Assembly: GCA_012031965.1 (NCBI GenBank)
Contig: JAAUSC010000038.1
Coordinates: forward strand, 1-44,049
DNA length: 44,049 nt
Direction of reading: 5' to 3'
DNA from: Scytonema sp. RU_4_4
GTDB taxonomy: Bacteria; Cyanobacteriota; Cyanobacteriia; Cyanobacteriales; Nostocaceae
Positions 32,886-41,922 of this stretch are shown here, piece by piece. The first letter of the stretch is position 1, and the number at the start of each line of letters is the position of its first letter. The notes under the pieces were generated by a model that was not told where the DNA came from, ran no database searches, and saw only the letters and a program-made list of their open reading frames with translations. The position numbers and the translations under genes were made by a program.

Positions 32886-34175
32886 GTGAAAAAAGTACTT
32901 GCAATTATTCTCGGTGGGGGCGCTGGTACCCGACTCTATCCATTAACCAAGCTCCGTGCAAAACCTGCTGTACCTTTAGCAGGGAAGTATCGTCTGATTG
33001 ATATTCCTGTCAGTAACTGCATTAATTCCGAAATCTATAAAATTTATGTCCTAACTCAGTTCAACTCTGCATCCCTCAATCGTCACCTTTCTCGTGCCTA
33101 TAATTTTTCTGGATTTAATGAAGGATTCGTAGAAGTTCTAGCAGCCCAACAAACTCCAATCAGCTCTAATTGGTTTCAGGGAACAGCTGATGCTGTCCGC
33201 CAATATCTCTGGATGTTCAAAGAATGGGATATTAGTGAATACTTGATTCTCTCAGGTGATCACCTGTATCGCATGGACTACAGGAAATTTATACAACGTC
33301 ACCGGGACACCAATGCTGACATCACAATCGCTGTCGTTCCAATGGATGAAAAGCGGGCTTCTGCATTTGGCTTGATGAAGATGGATCATTCTGGTCAAAT
33401 TCTAAACTTTAGTGAAAAGCCCAAAGGTGAAGCATTGCAACAGATGCGTGTTGACACAACCCTATTGGGTTTAACACCAGAAGAAGCTAGGGAAAAACCT
33501 TACATTGCTTCTATGGGAATTTACGTATTTCAGCCAGAGGTATTGGTAGATTTGTTGGAGACATCTCCCACTCAAACTGATTTTGGCAAAGAAATCATTC
33601 CAAAAGCCGCAACCACTCACAACATTCAGGCTTATCTATTCGATGACTACTGGGAGGATATTGGAACCATTGAAGCGTTCTATAACGCAAATCTGGCACT
33701 GACAGAGCAACCACAACCACCATTCAGCTTCTATGACGAACAAGCTCCCATCTACACCAGAGGGCGATCATTACCTCCAAGTAAACTTCAGAATTGCCAG
33801 GTGACCGATTCTATAATTGGGGAAGGTTGCATTCTCAAGAATTGTCAGATTTTGCACTCAGTTTTGGGCATCCGCACGCGGATTGAGGCAGGCTGTACTA
33901 TTGAAGACACTCTGATCATGGGTGCAGATTACTATCAACCGTATGCAGAACAGCGAAGTAATCTTGATTTGCTAAGTGTACCTATTGGTATTGGAGCAAA
34001 TACCAAAATTCGTCGTGCCATCGTTGACAAAAATGCACACATCGGTCGTAACGTACAACTGATTAACAAAGAACACATTGAAGAAGCAGAACAACCAGAC
34101 CAAGGCTTTTATATTAGGAATGGCATTATTGTCATTCTGAAAAATTCTACAATTCCCGACGGAACAGTGATTTAG
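32886..34175 (+). CDS. glgC: Glucose-1-phosphate adenylyltransferase (ADP-glucose pyrophosphorylase)
   Basis: 429 residues, the length of cyanobacterial GlgC. It makes ADP-glucose from ATP and glucose-1-phosphate for glycogen. The nucleotide-binding N-terminus is [20 protein letters not shown] with [20 protein letters not shown]. Catalytic Asp lies in [16 protein letters not shown] and the glucose-1-P site in [10 protein letters not shown]. The C-terminal left-handed beta-helix contains the 3-PGA activator lysine region ([13 protein letters not shown] and [20 protein letters not shown]). Start is GTG 32886 with GAGG 8 bases upstream (AATGAGGTTGCTGTG). Intact. Confidence 0.96.
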   Translation: MKKVLAIILGGGAGTRLYPLTKLRAKPAVPLAGKYRLIDIPVSNCINSEIYKIYVLTQFNSASLNRHLSRAYNFSGFNEGFVEVLAAQQTPISSNWFQGTADAVRQYLWMFKEWDISEYLILSGDHLYRMDYRKFIQRHRDTNADITIAVVPMDEKRASAFGLMKMDHSGQILNFSEKPKGEALQQMRVDTTLLGLTPEEAREKPYIASMGIYVFQPEVLVDLLETSPTQTDFGKEIIPKAATTHNIQAYLFDDYWEDIGTIEAFYNANLALTEQPQPPFSFYDEQAPIYTRGRSLPPSKLQNCQVTDSIIGEGCILKNCQILHSVLGIRTRIEAGCTIEDTLIMGADYYQPYAEQRSNLDLLSVPIGIGANTKIRRAIVDKNAHIGRNVQLINKEHIEEAEQPDQGFYIRNGIIVILKNSTIPDGTVI

Positions 34176-34332
34176 CACATGTATTTTTTTATGTGTAAAG
34201 GGCGATCGCCTTCTGGAATAGGTGTTGCGATGGCGTTGCACAAAGAGGGGATGAAGTACGAACCGCCTTGCAAGAGCGTGTCCGCAGGACATAGACGAGC
34301 CAGCGCCTGAGTTTTTATTGGAATGTGTTCTG

Positions 34333-35391
34333 TTAAACAGATTTAGCAAAGAATCTATTCCAAGGAATAATTGTAGGGGCATCATGACAGACAATATCAA
34401 TCATGGTACGTAATAAAGGTAGGGCGATATCATCCAAATCACCTTTGTGGATCATATTTTCTACCGTTTGCCCAATTGCTAAAGCTAAGGAAGCACCCTC
34501 AACAGTATCATTTGGCATATGTTCGGCTTTAGCTTGACTGTAGGGTATACCATTACCCAACAAACGACCCATACGGCTGTTACGTCCACCTTGACAGGTA
34601 ACGTACAAATCTCCAGAACCGGGAAGACTGTAAACGCTTTCGGGTTTGCCTCCCATATAATCTACTAAGTAGGCTGTCTCCCACATACCTTGAGCAAAGA
34701 TAGCCGCAGCTAAATTGTGCATTTGTGCATCATTGACAGCTTTACTTGCTTTTTCCAAAAAGCCAATCACTAAGCCGACAGCAAGAGCATAGACATTTTT
34801 CAGTGCCACACACACTTCAACGCCTAGAATATCGGTACTTGTCCAAATATGATAGTAAGGAGTACGCGCTAACCCCGCCAGATGTTCTAGCAAGGTTTGA
34901 TTTGTACTGGTAAACATCACGCAAGTATGACGGCGGGCAGCTAATTCTTGGGCAATAGAAGGACCACCAATAGCAGCAATTTGAATGCGATCGCCTAAAC
35001 CATTTGGCAAATGAGCGCACAGAACATCAGGCAAAATCGATAATTTTTCGCCATCACCCGCTAATCCCTTCGTGACAACCAAGATGGGAATATCTGCTGA
35101 GAATACCGGACTGAGGGCTTGGGCTGCCCATTCTATACCGTGAGAATTAACGCCGATGATAACTAAGTCTACACCTTTTATGGCTTGGCTCAATTGGTCA
35201 TAGTTATAAGCTGTAACACGTTCTCCGACTGGAATACCCAAGCGGGGATGGGGATAACCCGCTTGTAACTTGGCAATAATATCACCGTCTAGGTGCGTAC
35301 CGACTAAATGAACAATATGTCCGTTATCAGTAAAAGGGACACTTAAAGCAGTTCCCATCACGCCAGCGCCCAAAATTAAAATTTTCACCAT
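34333..35391 (-). CDS. GpsA-like NAD(P)-dependent glycerol-3-phosphate dehydrogenase family protein
   Basis: 352 residues. Rossmann N-terminus KILILGAGVMGTALSVPFTD. NAD-domain segments VTKGLAGDGEKLSILPDVL and AAIGGPSIAQELAARRHTCV. Catalytic lysine in VCVALKNVYALAVGLVIGF, and substrate loop YSLPGSGDLYVTCQGGRNSR with MGRLLGNG. The pattern is GpsA-like but the details differ (YSLPGSGDLYVT for the usual GLGDL, NSRMGRLLG), and it is paired with an FGGY kinase instead of lipid genes. It may therefore be a paralogue acting on another polyol phosphate. The kinase gene ends 27 bp upstream of this start on the same strand, so they form an operon with the kinase first. Confidence 0.8.
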   Translation of the reverse strand: MVKILILGAGVMGTALSVPFTDNGHIVHLVGTHLDGDIIAKLQAGYPHPRLGIPVGERVTAYNYDQLSQAIKGVDLVIIGVNSHGIEWAAQALSPVFSADIPILVVTKGLAGDGEKLSILPDVLCAHLPNGLGDRIQIAAIGGPSIAQELAARRHTCVMFTSTNQTLLEHLAGLARTPYYHIWTSTDILGVEVCVALKNVYALAVGLVIGFLEKASKAVNDAQMHNLAAAIFAQGMWETAYLVDYMGGKPESVYSLPGSGDLYVTCQGGRNSRMGRLLGNGIPYSQAKAEHMPNDTVEGASLALAIGQTVENMIHKGDLDDIALPLLRTMIDIVCHDAPTIIPWNRFFAKSV

Positions 35392-35418
35392 TTTGCCTGT
35401 AATCCCTAACTAGTTTTT

Positions 35419-36981
35419 TTAAACTTGAGTTAAATCAGCCAATCGCTGCACTAATGACTGCAAGGTAGGAAATAATGGTTTATAGACTTCAGTGTAAAGC
35501 TTTTCATAAATAGCTTGGGTTTGGGAATTTGGTGTAAAGCGTTCAGCAGTACCCGTCATTGATGAAGCAGCAATATTAATGTCAGGATACCATCCCACTG
35601 CGACAGCACAGAGAATACCCGCTCCCAAACAAGTGGCTTCGATAATCGTAGAACGTACCACTGGTACACCTGTAATATCAGCAACAATTTGGCACCAAAG
35701 ATTGCTTTGAGAGCCACCACCCATAACTATATACTCACTGAACCTTTGATCCATTGCTGCCATTACCGCATCCCCTACAAGTCTTTGTTCAAAAGCAATC
35801 CCCTCCAAAATTGCTCGATAAAGATGTTCCCGTCCGTGTGTTCCTGTCCAACCGATAGTAATACCAGAGGCACTAGCATCCCAATAGGGATTCATGACAT
35901 GATTCCAGTAAGGTACTAACATTAACCCATCTGCACCTGGAGGTAATTTTGCCGCCGCCGTTTCGAGAATTTCTTCTGGAGTGAGGTTCAAATTAGAATC
36001 ACGCAAGTCTTTGGCAAATTTTTCTATAAACCAATTGATCGTGAATACACCGCCCAGTAGCACAGTTTCCAGAAAATAAGATTTAGGAATGGGCGCATAC
36101 ATAGTGCGGAAGGCTGGATTTACCAGATAATCACTGCTGATGATACCACTGACAATCGCAGTGCCTAAATTTAGATAGGCACGGTTATTGCCAACAGCAT
36201 TTGCACCCAAACCTGCACACTGACCATCTCCAGCACCAGCAATTACGGGTAAACCGGAAGGCAATCCTGTCGCTGCTGCTGCACTTTCATTGACATAGCC
36301 AATTATCGAACCTGGTTGTACTAACTCGGCAAATTGTCCTTTTTGTAGTCCCAAAGAAGTGAGTAAATCATCTGCCCAAGTATTAGCCTGCATATCCATG
36401 ACTCCCATTGGGTCAGCAGAAGCTAAACTAGTGCGGAAATTTTTGGTCAAATGGTAGACTATATAGCCATGAACATCTAAAAATTTGTAAGTACGAGTAA
36501 CAGTTTCCAGTTCATTCTGAGTGAGCCAAACAATTTTGGCTAGAGAAGGAGTCATGGCATTTGGTTTACCCGTCAGTTGGTTAATGTGTTCTGTGCCGAA
36601 TTTCTGAGCCAAAAAATTTACTTGCTTACGGCTGCGTTTGTCCATCCAGACAATGGCATTGCGAACTGCTTTACCTTCACGGTCTACAGCGACAAAAGTT
36701 TCCCGTTGATGGGTAATACAAACAGCCTCTACCTGTTTTTTATCTATCTGACTCAGCAATTGCTTGATAGCATGACAAGTGCTATGCCACCATTGGGCTG
36801 CATCCTGCTCATACCAATTTGCTTGTGGTTGTAATAGCGGATAACTTGCTCGTCCTTCGGCTACAGCTTTTCCTTCTCTGTTCCAGGCGATCGCTTTACA
36901 CGCAGTTGTACTACAATCAATTCCTATTACTAATCGGTTGTGATTAATCGTTTGACTGAGATTTGTTTGTGCTTCTCTCAT
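35419..36981 (-). CDS. FGGY-family carbohydrate kinase (xylulokinase/glycerol kinase type)
   Basis: 520 residues. The ATP-fold N-terminal motif is VIGIDCSTTACKAIAWN. FGGY signature segments are AVCITHQRETFVAVDREGKA and VRNAIVWMDKRSRKQV, then SADPMGVMDMQANTWADDLL, PVIAGAGDGQCAGLGANAVG and NLGTAIVSGIISSD. The C-terminal ATPase loop is YIVMGGGSQSNLWCQIVADI, with GVPVVRSTIIEATCLGAGIL. The MDKRS and ITHQRE motifs match xylulose/glycerol-type kinases, but the substrate cannot be fixed from sequence alone. The next gene is a GpsA-like dehydrogenase, which suggests a polyol that is phosphorylated and then oxidised. Confidence 0.85.
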   Translation of the reverse strand: MREAQTNLSQTINHNRLVIGIDCSTTACKAIAWNREGKAVAEGRASYPLLQPQANWYEQDAAQWWHSTCHAIKQLLSQIDKKQVEAVCITHQRETFVAVDREGKAVRNAIVWMDKRSRKQVNFLAQKFGTEHINQLTGKPNAMTPSLAKIVWLTQNELETVTRTYKFLDVHGYIVYHLTKNFRTSLASADPMGVMDMQANTWADDLLTSLGLQKGQFAELVQPGSIIGYVNESAAAATGLPSGLPVIAGAGDGQCAGLGANAVGNNRAYLNLGTAIVSGIISSDYLVNPAFRTMYAPIPKSYFLETVLLGGVFTINWFIEKFAKDLRDSNLNLTPEEILETAAAKLPPGADGLMLVPYWNHVMNPYWDASASGITIGWTGTHGREHLYRAILEGIAFEQRLVGDAVMAAMDQRFSEYIVMGGGSQSNLWCQIVADITGVPVVRSTIIEATCLGAGILCAVAVGWYPDINIAASSMTGTAERFTPNSQTQAIYEKLYTEVYKPLFPTLQSLVQRLADLTQV

Positions 36982-37172
36982 CTTCCATCACGTGGTGTCT
37001 GCAAAAAAAAATTGTTGTAAGCAAAAATCTTTATGGCTTTTAGTACTGAACCTGATTCTACAACCTGACAGATTATGACCGTGCGAAGTATAGCGTGGTG
37101 TTGTAGTTCATAGTTTGGGCGCATCTATGGCTACGCCACGCAAGCTATCATACAGAATTGGTATAAGTTAGC

Positions 37173-37808
37173 TTATCTTGTCCCAAACAATCTATCCCCT
37201 GCATCTCCCAATCCTGGAATAATGTAACCGTTTTCATCTAAATAGTCGTCAATAGCCGCCGTGTAAATAGGTACATCTGGATGAACTTCGGTAAAATGCT
37301 CAAGACCTTCTGGTGCAGCAAGTATGCAAATAAACTTAATCGACATTGGATTCGTTGATTTGAGCCGTTCAACTGCTGCGACAGCTGAGTTACCAGTCGC
37401 TAACATCGGATCAACCACCAGCACATCTCGCTTGTCTATATCCTGAGGAACCTTAAAATAATACTCGACCGGAATGAGGGTTTTAGGCTCGCGGTACAAT
37501 CCAATGTGTCCGACTCTTGCTGATGGCATGAGCTCCAGCATCCCATCCAAAATCCCTTGTCCTGCCCGTTGGATAGAAACAATGACCAGCTTTTTATCTG
37601 GAGCAAGCACTGGGGCGTTCATTGGCGCAAGAGGAGTTTCAATCTGTTCATATTTCACAGGCAAATCTCGCGTTATTTCATACGCCAGCAGCAGGCTAAT
37701 TTCTTTGAGAAGGACTCGAAATTTTACCGTGCTGGTTTCAACTTTACGCATCAGTGTGAGTTTGTGTTGAATCAATGGATGCTTGATGACGATAACGTGA
37801 CTGTGCAT
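37173..37808 (-). CDS. upp: Uracil phosphoribosyltransferase
   Basis: 211 residues, the family length. It forms UMP from uracil and PRPP. Features: [20 protein letters not shown] at the N-terminus, [20 protein letters not shown] loop [20 protein letters not shown], and the uracil-binding C-terminus [20 protein letters not shown]. It is the 3'-most of three minus-strand genes (GTP-cyclohydrolase-like URC1, DUF1688/URC4, upp). In yeast the URC6 step is a UPRT, so this copy may feed pyrimidine degradation as well as salvage. Confidence 0.95.
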   Translation of the reverse strand: MHSHVIVIKHPLIQHKLTLMRKVETSTVKFRVLLKEISLLLAYEITRDLPVKYEQIETPLAPMNAPVLAPDKKLVIVSIQRAGQGILDGMLELMPSARVGHIGLYREPKTLIPVEYYFKVPQDIDKRDVLVVDPMLATGNSAVAAVERLKSTNPMSIKFICILAAPEGLEHFTEVHPDVPIYTAAIDDYLDENGYIIPGLGDAGDRLFGTR

Positions 37809-37988
37809 ATGTCTAAGATGTTTTATTATGCGAATTAAACATTCATTTTTTAAACATTAAATTTTGATAGTGTAAGCGCACACTGCAAGCAATTCATAAG
37901 CCTCACTATGACAAGAGACACGCACAGCGTCTCCGTACGGCTAGCAGCACCGCAGGTGACTAAGATAGCGTAAAATGACTGCTGATTG

Positions 37989-39248
37989 CTAGAATACTGT
38001 GCCGTCGCTTTCTATCTGTATGGGCGATGTACCACCCTTTCTGTATTCAACCGCAATTTTGCGCCCAGCTGTCCAAGTTCCACCTTGCAAGATTTTTACC
38101 AGTGGTAGTTCTTTGGCACTCATACCCAACTTGTTGCGTACTGTTGCGGCGATGCGATCCAACAGTATCACGGTGAGGGCACGCCATTCAACGATAACCT
38201 CTGATGCAACTGAATGAGACTGTAGCAAAATTTCCGGGCGTTTAGGGCTAATCAGTCCCAAATCAAGACATAATCCCCCGTTGCGATATTCTGCCAATCC
38301 AGTAAGGGTATCCAAACCAGTTATTTCTAAGCCAAGTTCTTGTAGAGGTTCAAGCAGAGAATAAGTTAACCATTGGGACAGCTTGTGAAATGGTACTAAG
38401 CCATCATCAGCAACACGTGGGTGAAACCAAACATCCCCTAGATTTATCCCAGCAACCTCAATTCTTCCAGACCAAATATCACCTATCCCTTCTAAAACTG
38501 CACTCAACACACTTGCTGCAGCGAGTTGCTTATGACTTGAGTTTTCTATGAAATAGTTTACCAGATTGCCCGGACGGGGATTTTGTTTCCCAAATAGATG
38601 AGGTGAAGAAAGTAGGGCTTGACCCAATTTTTGCAACAATTTTAACCGCCCAGCAATACCTACCAAGGGATTCTCTGCATTCACCTGAAAACCATCTGCC
38701 AATTCTTTTTCTGTTAAGGCTTGCAATCTTTGGGCGTTGACTTGCAAAGGTGCTGTTTGCTTGTCACTAGAAAAAGTTCCGTCACAAAACATTTGGAAAC
38801 TGGCAACTGCCAAACCTTCAGAACGCTTAAAATCTAGCTGAGTCTCCGATTCATGATAGGACCAATTTTCCCCCGCACCAGCATCTAGTAAGACACTAAT
38901 AACCGCTAAATCAAACTTAGCAATAGCTTTCTGTTGAGGTGTGAGTCCTGCTAATTGCTTATCCAACTGAAACAGACGCTGTACACCTCCCGCCTCAAAA
39001 TGTCGCCAGCGGCTGTGAAATGGAATTTGCAAATCTGGGTACTGTTCCCGCATGACTTCTAATACATACTCTGCCACTTTTGGCAACAGTGTCAAATCAC
39101 AACTAAAGTGATGCGAATGACCTTCAATAGCCAACTCAAATAATTGCTCACAACGCTCCCGAATAGCACTAGGCGAACGCAAATAAGCAACCAACTCCTT
39201 GCCCTCTCTCCTCTGCGATCTCTGCGCCTCTGCGGTTCCCATCTCCAT
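37989..39248 (-). CDS. DUF1688 / URC4-type protein of uracil catabolism
   Basis: 419 residues, matching the URC4/DUF1688 family: YLRSPSAIRERCEQLFELAI, then IPFHSRWRHFEAGGVQRLFQ, FDLAVISVLLDAGAGENWSY, RSEGLAVASFQMFCDGTFSS, ISPKRPEILLQSHSVASEVI and the C-terminus KILQGGTWTAGRKIAVEYRK. The family belongs to the URC route of uracil breakdown known from yeasts and some bacteria. The first ~19 residues (MEMGTAEAQRSQRREGKEL) are encoded by a GCAGAGGCGCAGAGATCGCA-type intergenic repeat and are not conserved, so the true start may be later, near the LVAYLRSP segment. It lies between upp and the URC1-like gene on the same strand. Confidence 0.85.
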   Translation of the reverse strand: MEMGTAEAQRSQRREGKELVAYLRSPSAIRERCEQLFELAIEGHSHHFSCDLTLLPKVAEYVLEVMREQYPDLQIPFHSRWRHFEAGGVQRLFQLDKQLAGLTPQQKAIAKFDLAVISVLLDAGAGENWSYHESETQLDFKRSEGLAVASFQMFCDGTFSSDKQTAPLQVNAQRLQALTEKELADGFQVNAENPLVGIAGRLKLLQKLGQALLSSPHLFGKQNPRPGNLVNYFIENSSHKQLAAASVLSAVLEGIGDIWSGRIEVAGINLGDVWFHPRVADDGLVPFHKLSQWLTYSLLEPLQELGLEITGLDTLTGLAEYRNGGLCLDLGLISPKRPEILLQSHSVASEVIVEWRALTVILLDRIAATVRNKLGMSAKELPLVKILQGGTWTAGRKIAVEYRKGGTSPIQIESDGTVF

Positions 39249-39287
39249 TCTGGCTCACTCCTCCTGTATTGACACACCCCGTAAGAG

Positions 39288-39404
39288 GAGGGGGGGGAGG
39301 GGGGGAGTGAGGGAACAGTTCCTTCCATTGTCTCCTTGTCCTCTTGTCCCCTTGTCCCCTTGTCCCCTTGTCCCTCTTGTCCCCTTGTCCCTCTTGTCCC
39401 CTTG
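39288..39404. repeat. G-run and CTTGTCCC-type tandem repeats
   Basis: Two G homopolymer stretches (about 39291-39305) followed by roughly eight units of CTTGTCC(C/T) at 39334-39404, between the URC1-like and DUF1688 genes. Non-coding; a likely slippage hot spot and a place where assemblies are often wrong. Confidence 0.8.
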
Positions 39405-39413
39405 GAACTCAAT

Positions 39414-40673
39414 TTACTCTGCTAAAGAACGTCCCTTAACAGCACCCAAACTGTTATTATCCAACACCTCTCCTGTTGTGTAGTAACCAGCTGCCTTTTT
39501 CGCTTCTATCTCCACACGCGCATCTTTGGGAATCAAATCTTCTGGAATTGGTATGCGTTTGACAATCTCAATTCCCGACTGAGTAATAGCGTTGTACTTC
39601 ATATTACTCATTGATATCATACGGTCGATACGGGTAATGCCCAACCAGTGCAACACATCGGGCATCAGTTCTTGGAACCGCATATCTTCCACGCCAGCCA
39701 CACATTCAGTGCGAGTAAAGTAGGCATCAGCGCGATCGCCACCCTCTTGACGCTTGCGGGCATTGTAAACGAGGAATTTCGTCACCTCTCCCAAAGCACG
39801 CCCTTCTTTACGGCAGTAAATAATAACACCTGCCCCACATTCTTGTGCGGTTTGTACGCAGACTTCAATACCATGTACTAGATAGGGACGACAGGTACAA
39901 ATGTCCGACCCAAATACATCAGAACCGTTACACTCATCATGTACCCGCACTGCCACAGGCTTATCAGGGTCAGTAATAGCTGCTACATCCCCAACAATAT
40001 ACACAGTCAGACCTCCGATTGGCGGCAAAAACACCTCCAAATCAGGTCGTGTCACTAATTCTGGGAACATTCCTCCAGTTTGTTCAAATAAAGCGCGGCG
40101 TAACTCGCCTTCTGTAATCTGAAATCGCTTAGCAATTCCTGGTAAGTACCAAACTGGCTCAATCGCGGCTTTTGTGACCACTAAATCGCCACCAGGTTTC
40201 ATAATTTTGCCATCAACCTGTAAGCGTCCTTCTGTCACCGCCTCTTGTAATTCGGGGATGTTGATGTGCGCCTTTGTGATAGCAATTGTGGGACGAATGT
40301 CATATCCCTGTGTGTAGTATGATGCAAAAACCTCACCAACAATCGCCCCAAACGGGTCAAGCGAGACAATTTTATCTGGGTCAGCCCAGCCCGGATGTGG
40401 TCCAATATATTCTACTGGAGATGTGTTCGTAAGGTCCGCCCTGTGATCTGACTGAAGAACTCCGCTAGCCACCGCTAAGGCGCGATAAATCGCATAACCA
40501 CCAGAATGGGTACCAATCACATTGCGGTGTGCCTGCTTAGTCAGCGTAGCAATCACAGGACCACGTTGCATCGGATCGGCTGCTCCCCATTGAATGGAAA
40601 TCGGTTTGGGACCAAAGTGACTAGGATGCGAAGTGAGAACAATATGCCCGGAAACGCTTTTTTGCTTTGGCAT
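39414..40673 (-). CDS. GTP cyclohydrolase II-like protein, URC1 type
   Basis: 419 residues. The C-terminal half is a GCHII/RibA-like domain with the zinc cysteines in DECNGSDVFGSDICTCRPYL and the GTP-site segment YCRKEGRALGEVTKFLVYNA. The N-terminal half (HIVLTSHPSHFGPKPISIQW, IGTHSGGYAIYRALAVASGV, YIGPHPGWADPDKIVSLDPF) is the extension found in URC1-type proteins rather than in riboflavin-pathway RibA. With URC4 (DUF1688) and a UPRT downstream it makes the URC set. A role in uracil or uridine breakdown is inferred. The start ATG 40673 gives MPKQKSVSGHIV; an AGAAAAAGAAA stretch upstream on the minus strand is a weak ribosome-binding candidate. Confidence 0.88.
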   Translation of the reverse strand: MPKQKSVSGHIVLTSHPSHFGPKPISIQWGAADPMQRGPVIATLTKQAHRNVIGTHSGGYAIYRALAVASGVLQSDHRADLTNTSPVEYIGPHPGWADPDKIVSLDPFGAIVGEVFASYYTQGYDIRPTIAITKAHINIPELQEAVTEGRLQVDGKIMKPGGDLVVTKAAIEPVWYLPGIAKRFQITEGELRRALFEQTGGMFPELVTRPDLEVFLPPIGGLTVYIVGDVAAITDPDKPVAVRVHDECNGSDVFGSDICTCRPYLVHGIEVCVQTAQECGAGVIIYCRKEGRALGEVTKFLVYNARKRQEGGDRADAYFTRTECVAGVEDMRFQELMPDVLHWLGITRIDRMISMSNMKYNAITQSGIEIVKRIPIPEDLIPKDARVEIEAKKAAGYYTTGEVLDNNSLGAVKGRSLAE

Positions 40674-41001
40674 AGTCGTTTCTTTTTCTCTTACTTTTTC
40701 TCAATTTTTAGTCATTAGAGATTTCTCTACAACTACTACCAGAGTTGTGACTTGTAAAAGTATGGCATATTTATGAGCGATTACTAAAGACTTTAAAATA
40801 TCGAGTTAAGTATTAATCGTATTACAGACTACATAAGATAGCAAATTAATTGCTCATTTAAATTCATAAGTCTTAAATTTTGAGCAATGAATGCAGAGTC
40901 TTTTTTTTAATTTACTTAACCCTCAACACTTTCTAGTGACTATTATTAAGATCATAATGTGCGAAATTTGATCCAAAGCAACTATCAACGACCTTGAATT
41001 C
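40674..41001. other. Divergent intergenic region
   Basis: 328 bp between the divergent URC1-like and TPR genes. AT-rich, likely to hold both promoters. No repeat or gene seen. Confidence 0.5.
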
Positions 41002-41472
41002 ATGGATTCTTTATTTATCAGTTCCTTACTGGAAGACTTGAAAAACCCCGATGAAACAGTTCGTGACCAAGCGACCAGGAAAATCTGGCGTATTTGGTTT
41101 CAGCAAAAGGGAGTTCGTGGACTGGAAATGATTGAACGCAGTCAAAAGTTAATAGATTCTGGAAAAATAACCCAAGCCGAAGCTGTACTGACAGAACTGA
41201 TTAACAACCAACCAGATTTTGCCGAAGCTTGGAATCGTCGTGCTTTTCTTTACTATACCGACGGCGAATATCGAAAGTCTCTCAAAGACTGTCAAATGGT
41301 CATTCAGATTAATCCAGTACATTTCGGCGCACTTCACGGTATGGGTTTGTGTTTTGCCGCGATGGGACAGTATGTTGAAGCTATCAGAGCATTTCACCGT
41401 GCTTTGGAAATTCAGCCTTATTCTCAAGTGAATCAAAAATTGATTTTGGAATGTACTCTCCGATTGAACTAA
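41002..41472 (+). CDS. Tetratricopeptide repeat protein
   Basis: 156 residues. After an N-terminal helix (MDSLFISSLLEDLKNPDETV, then a WRIWFQQKGVRG segment) come about three TPR units: LIDSGKITQAEAVLTELINN, AEAWNRRAFLYYTDGEYRKS, ALHGMGLCFAAMGQYVEAIR with AFHRALEIQPYSQ. The units keep the Gly/Ala/Pro positions of TPR. No signal or membrane segment. A soluble protein-protein interaction module of unknown partner. It is not convincingly linked to its neighbours. Confidence 0.85.
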   Translation: MDSLFISSLLEDLKNPDETVRDQATRKIWRIWFQQKGVRGLEMIERSQKLIDSGKITQAEAVLTELINNQPDFAEAWNRRAFLYYTDGEYRKSLKDCQMVIQINPVHFGALHGMGLCFAAMGQYVEAIRAFHRALEIQPYSQVNQKLILECTLRLN

Positions 41473-41922
41473 GAGGATGTTTGGAAAGTCTCATTGAGTA
41501 CACAAAATTATCGTAGATCCTAATCTTTCAGTTATCAGAGCGATCTGCGTCAATGCGCAGCGCTCTCGTCCCAAGGGGACACGCTACGCGTTCGCCCGAT
41601 TCGTGCGCTTGCGCTTATGCTATCGCTCTCAATATACTCCGTCGAAATGGTCATACTTCCATCACAATTGCTCATAGATTTCTCTCTAATGAGATTGACA
41701 AACTTCTTGCCCTTGTGGAATGAAATAGCCCTGTAGTAAGGGGCAGGGAGGTTTTGGCGTAAGACAAAACCGGGGTGAGGTTATGCGACAATTGTGAGCG
41801 AGTAGGATAAAGCATAATGTAACGTAATGACAAGGGTTTCACCTTAAGTTGACACGTATGGGCTAGACGAAAGCCCCTACCAGGCTGCGTGTATTCTATG
41901 CAAGTGAGAATCGCTATAGAAG
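41473..41922. repeat. Intergenic region with dispersed palindromic repeats
   Basis: About 450 bp. GAGCGAT (41538-41544) and ATCGCTC (41622-41628) bound a GC-rich composite of small repeats (GCGCAGCGCTC, CACGCTACGCGTTCGCC, GTGCGCTTGCGC). Downstream is AT-rich DNA with a GGGGCAGGGAGG stretch. No gene seen. Confidence 0.6.

Noticed and set aside
39199-39483. 94-codon frame on the plus strand over the CTTGTCCC repeats
   Set aside because: The translation is a low-complexity PLVPLSPCP product of the tandem DNA repeat.
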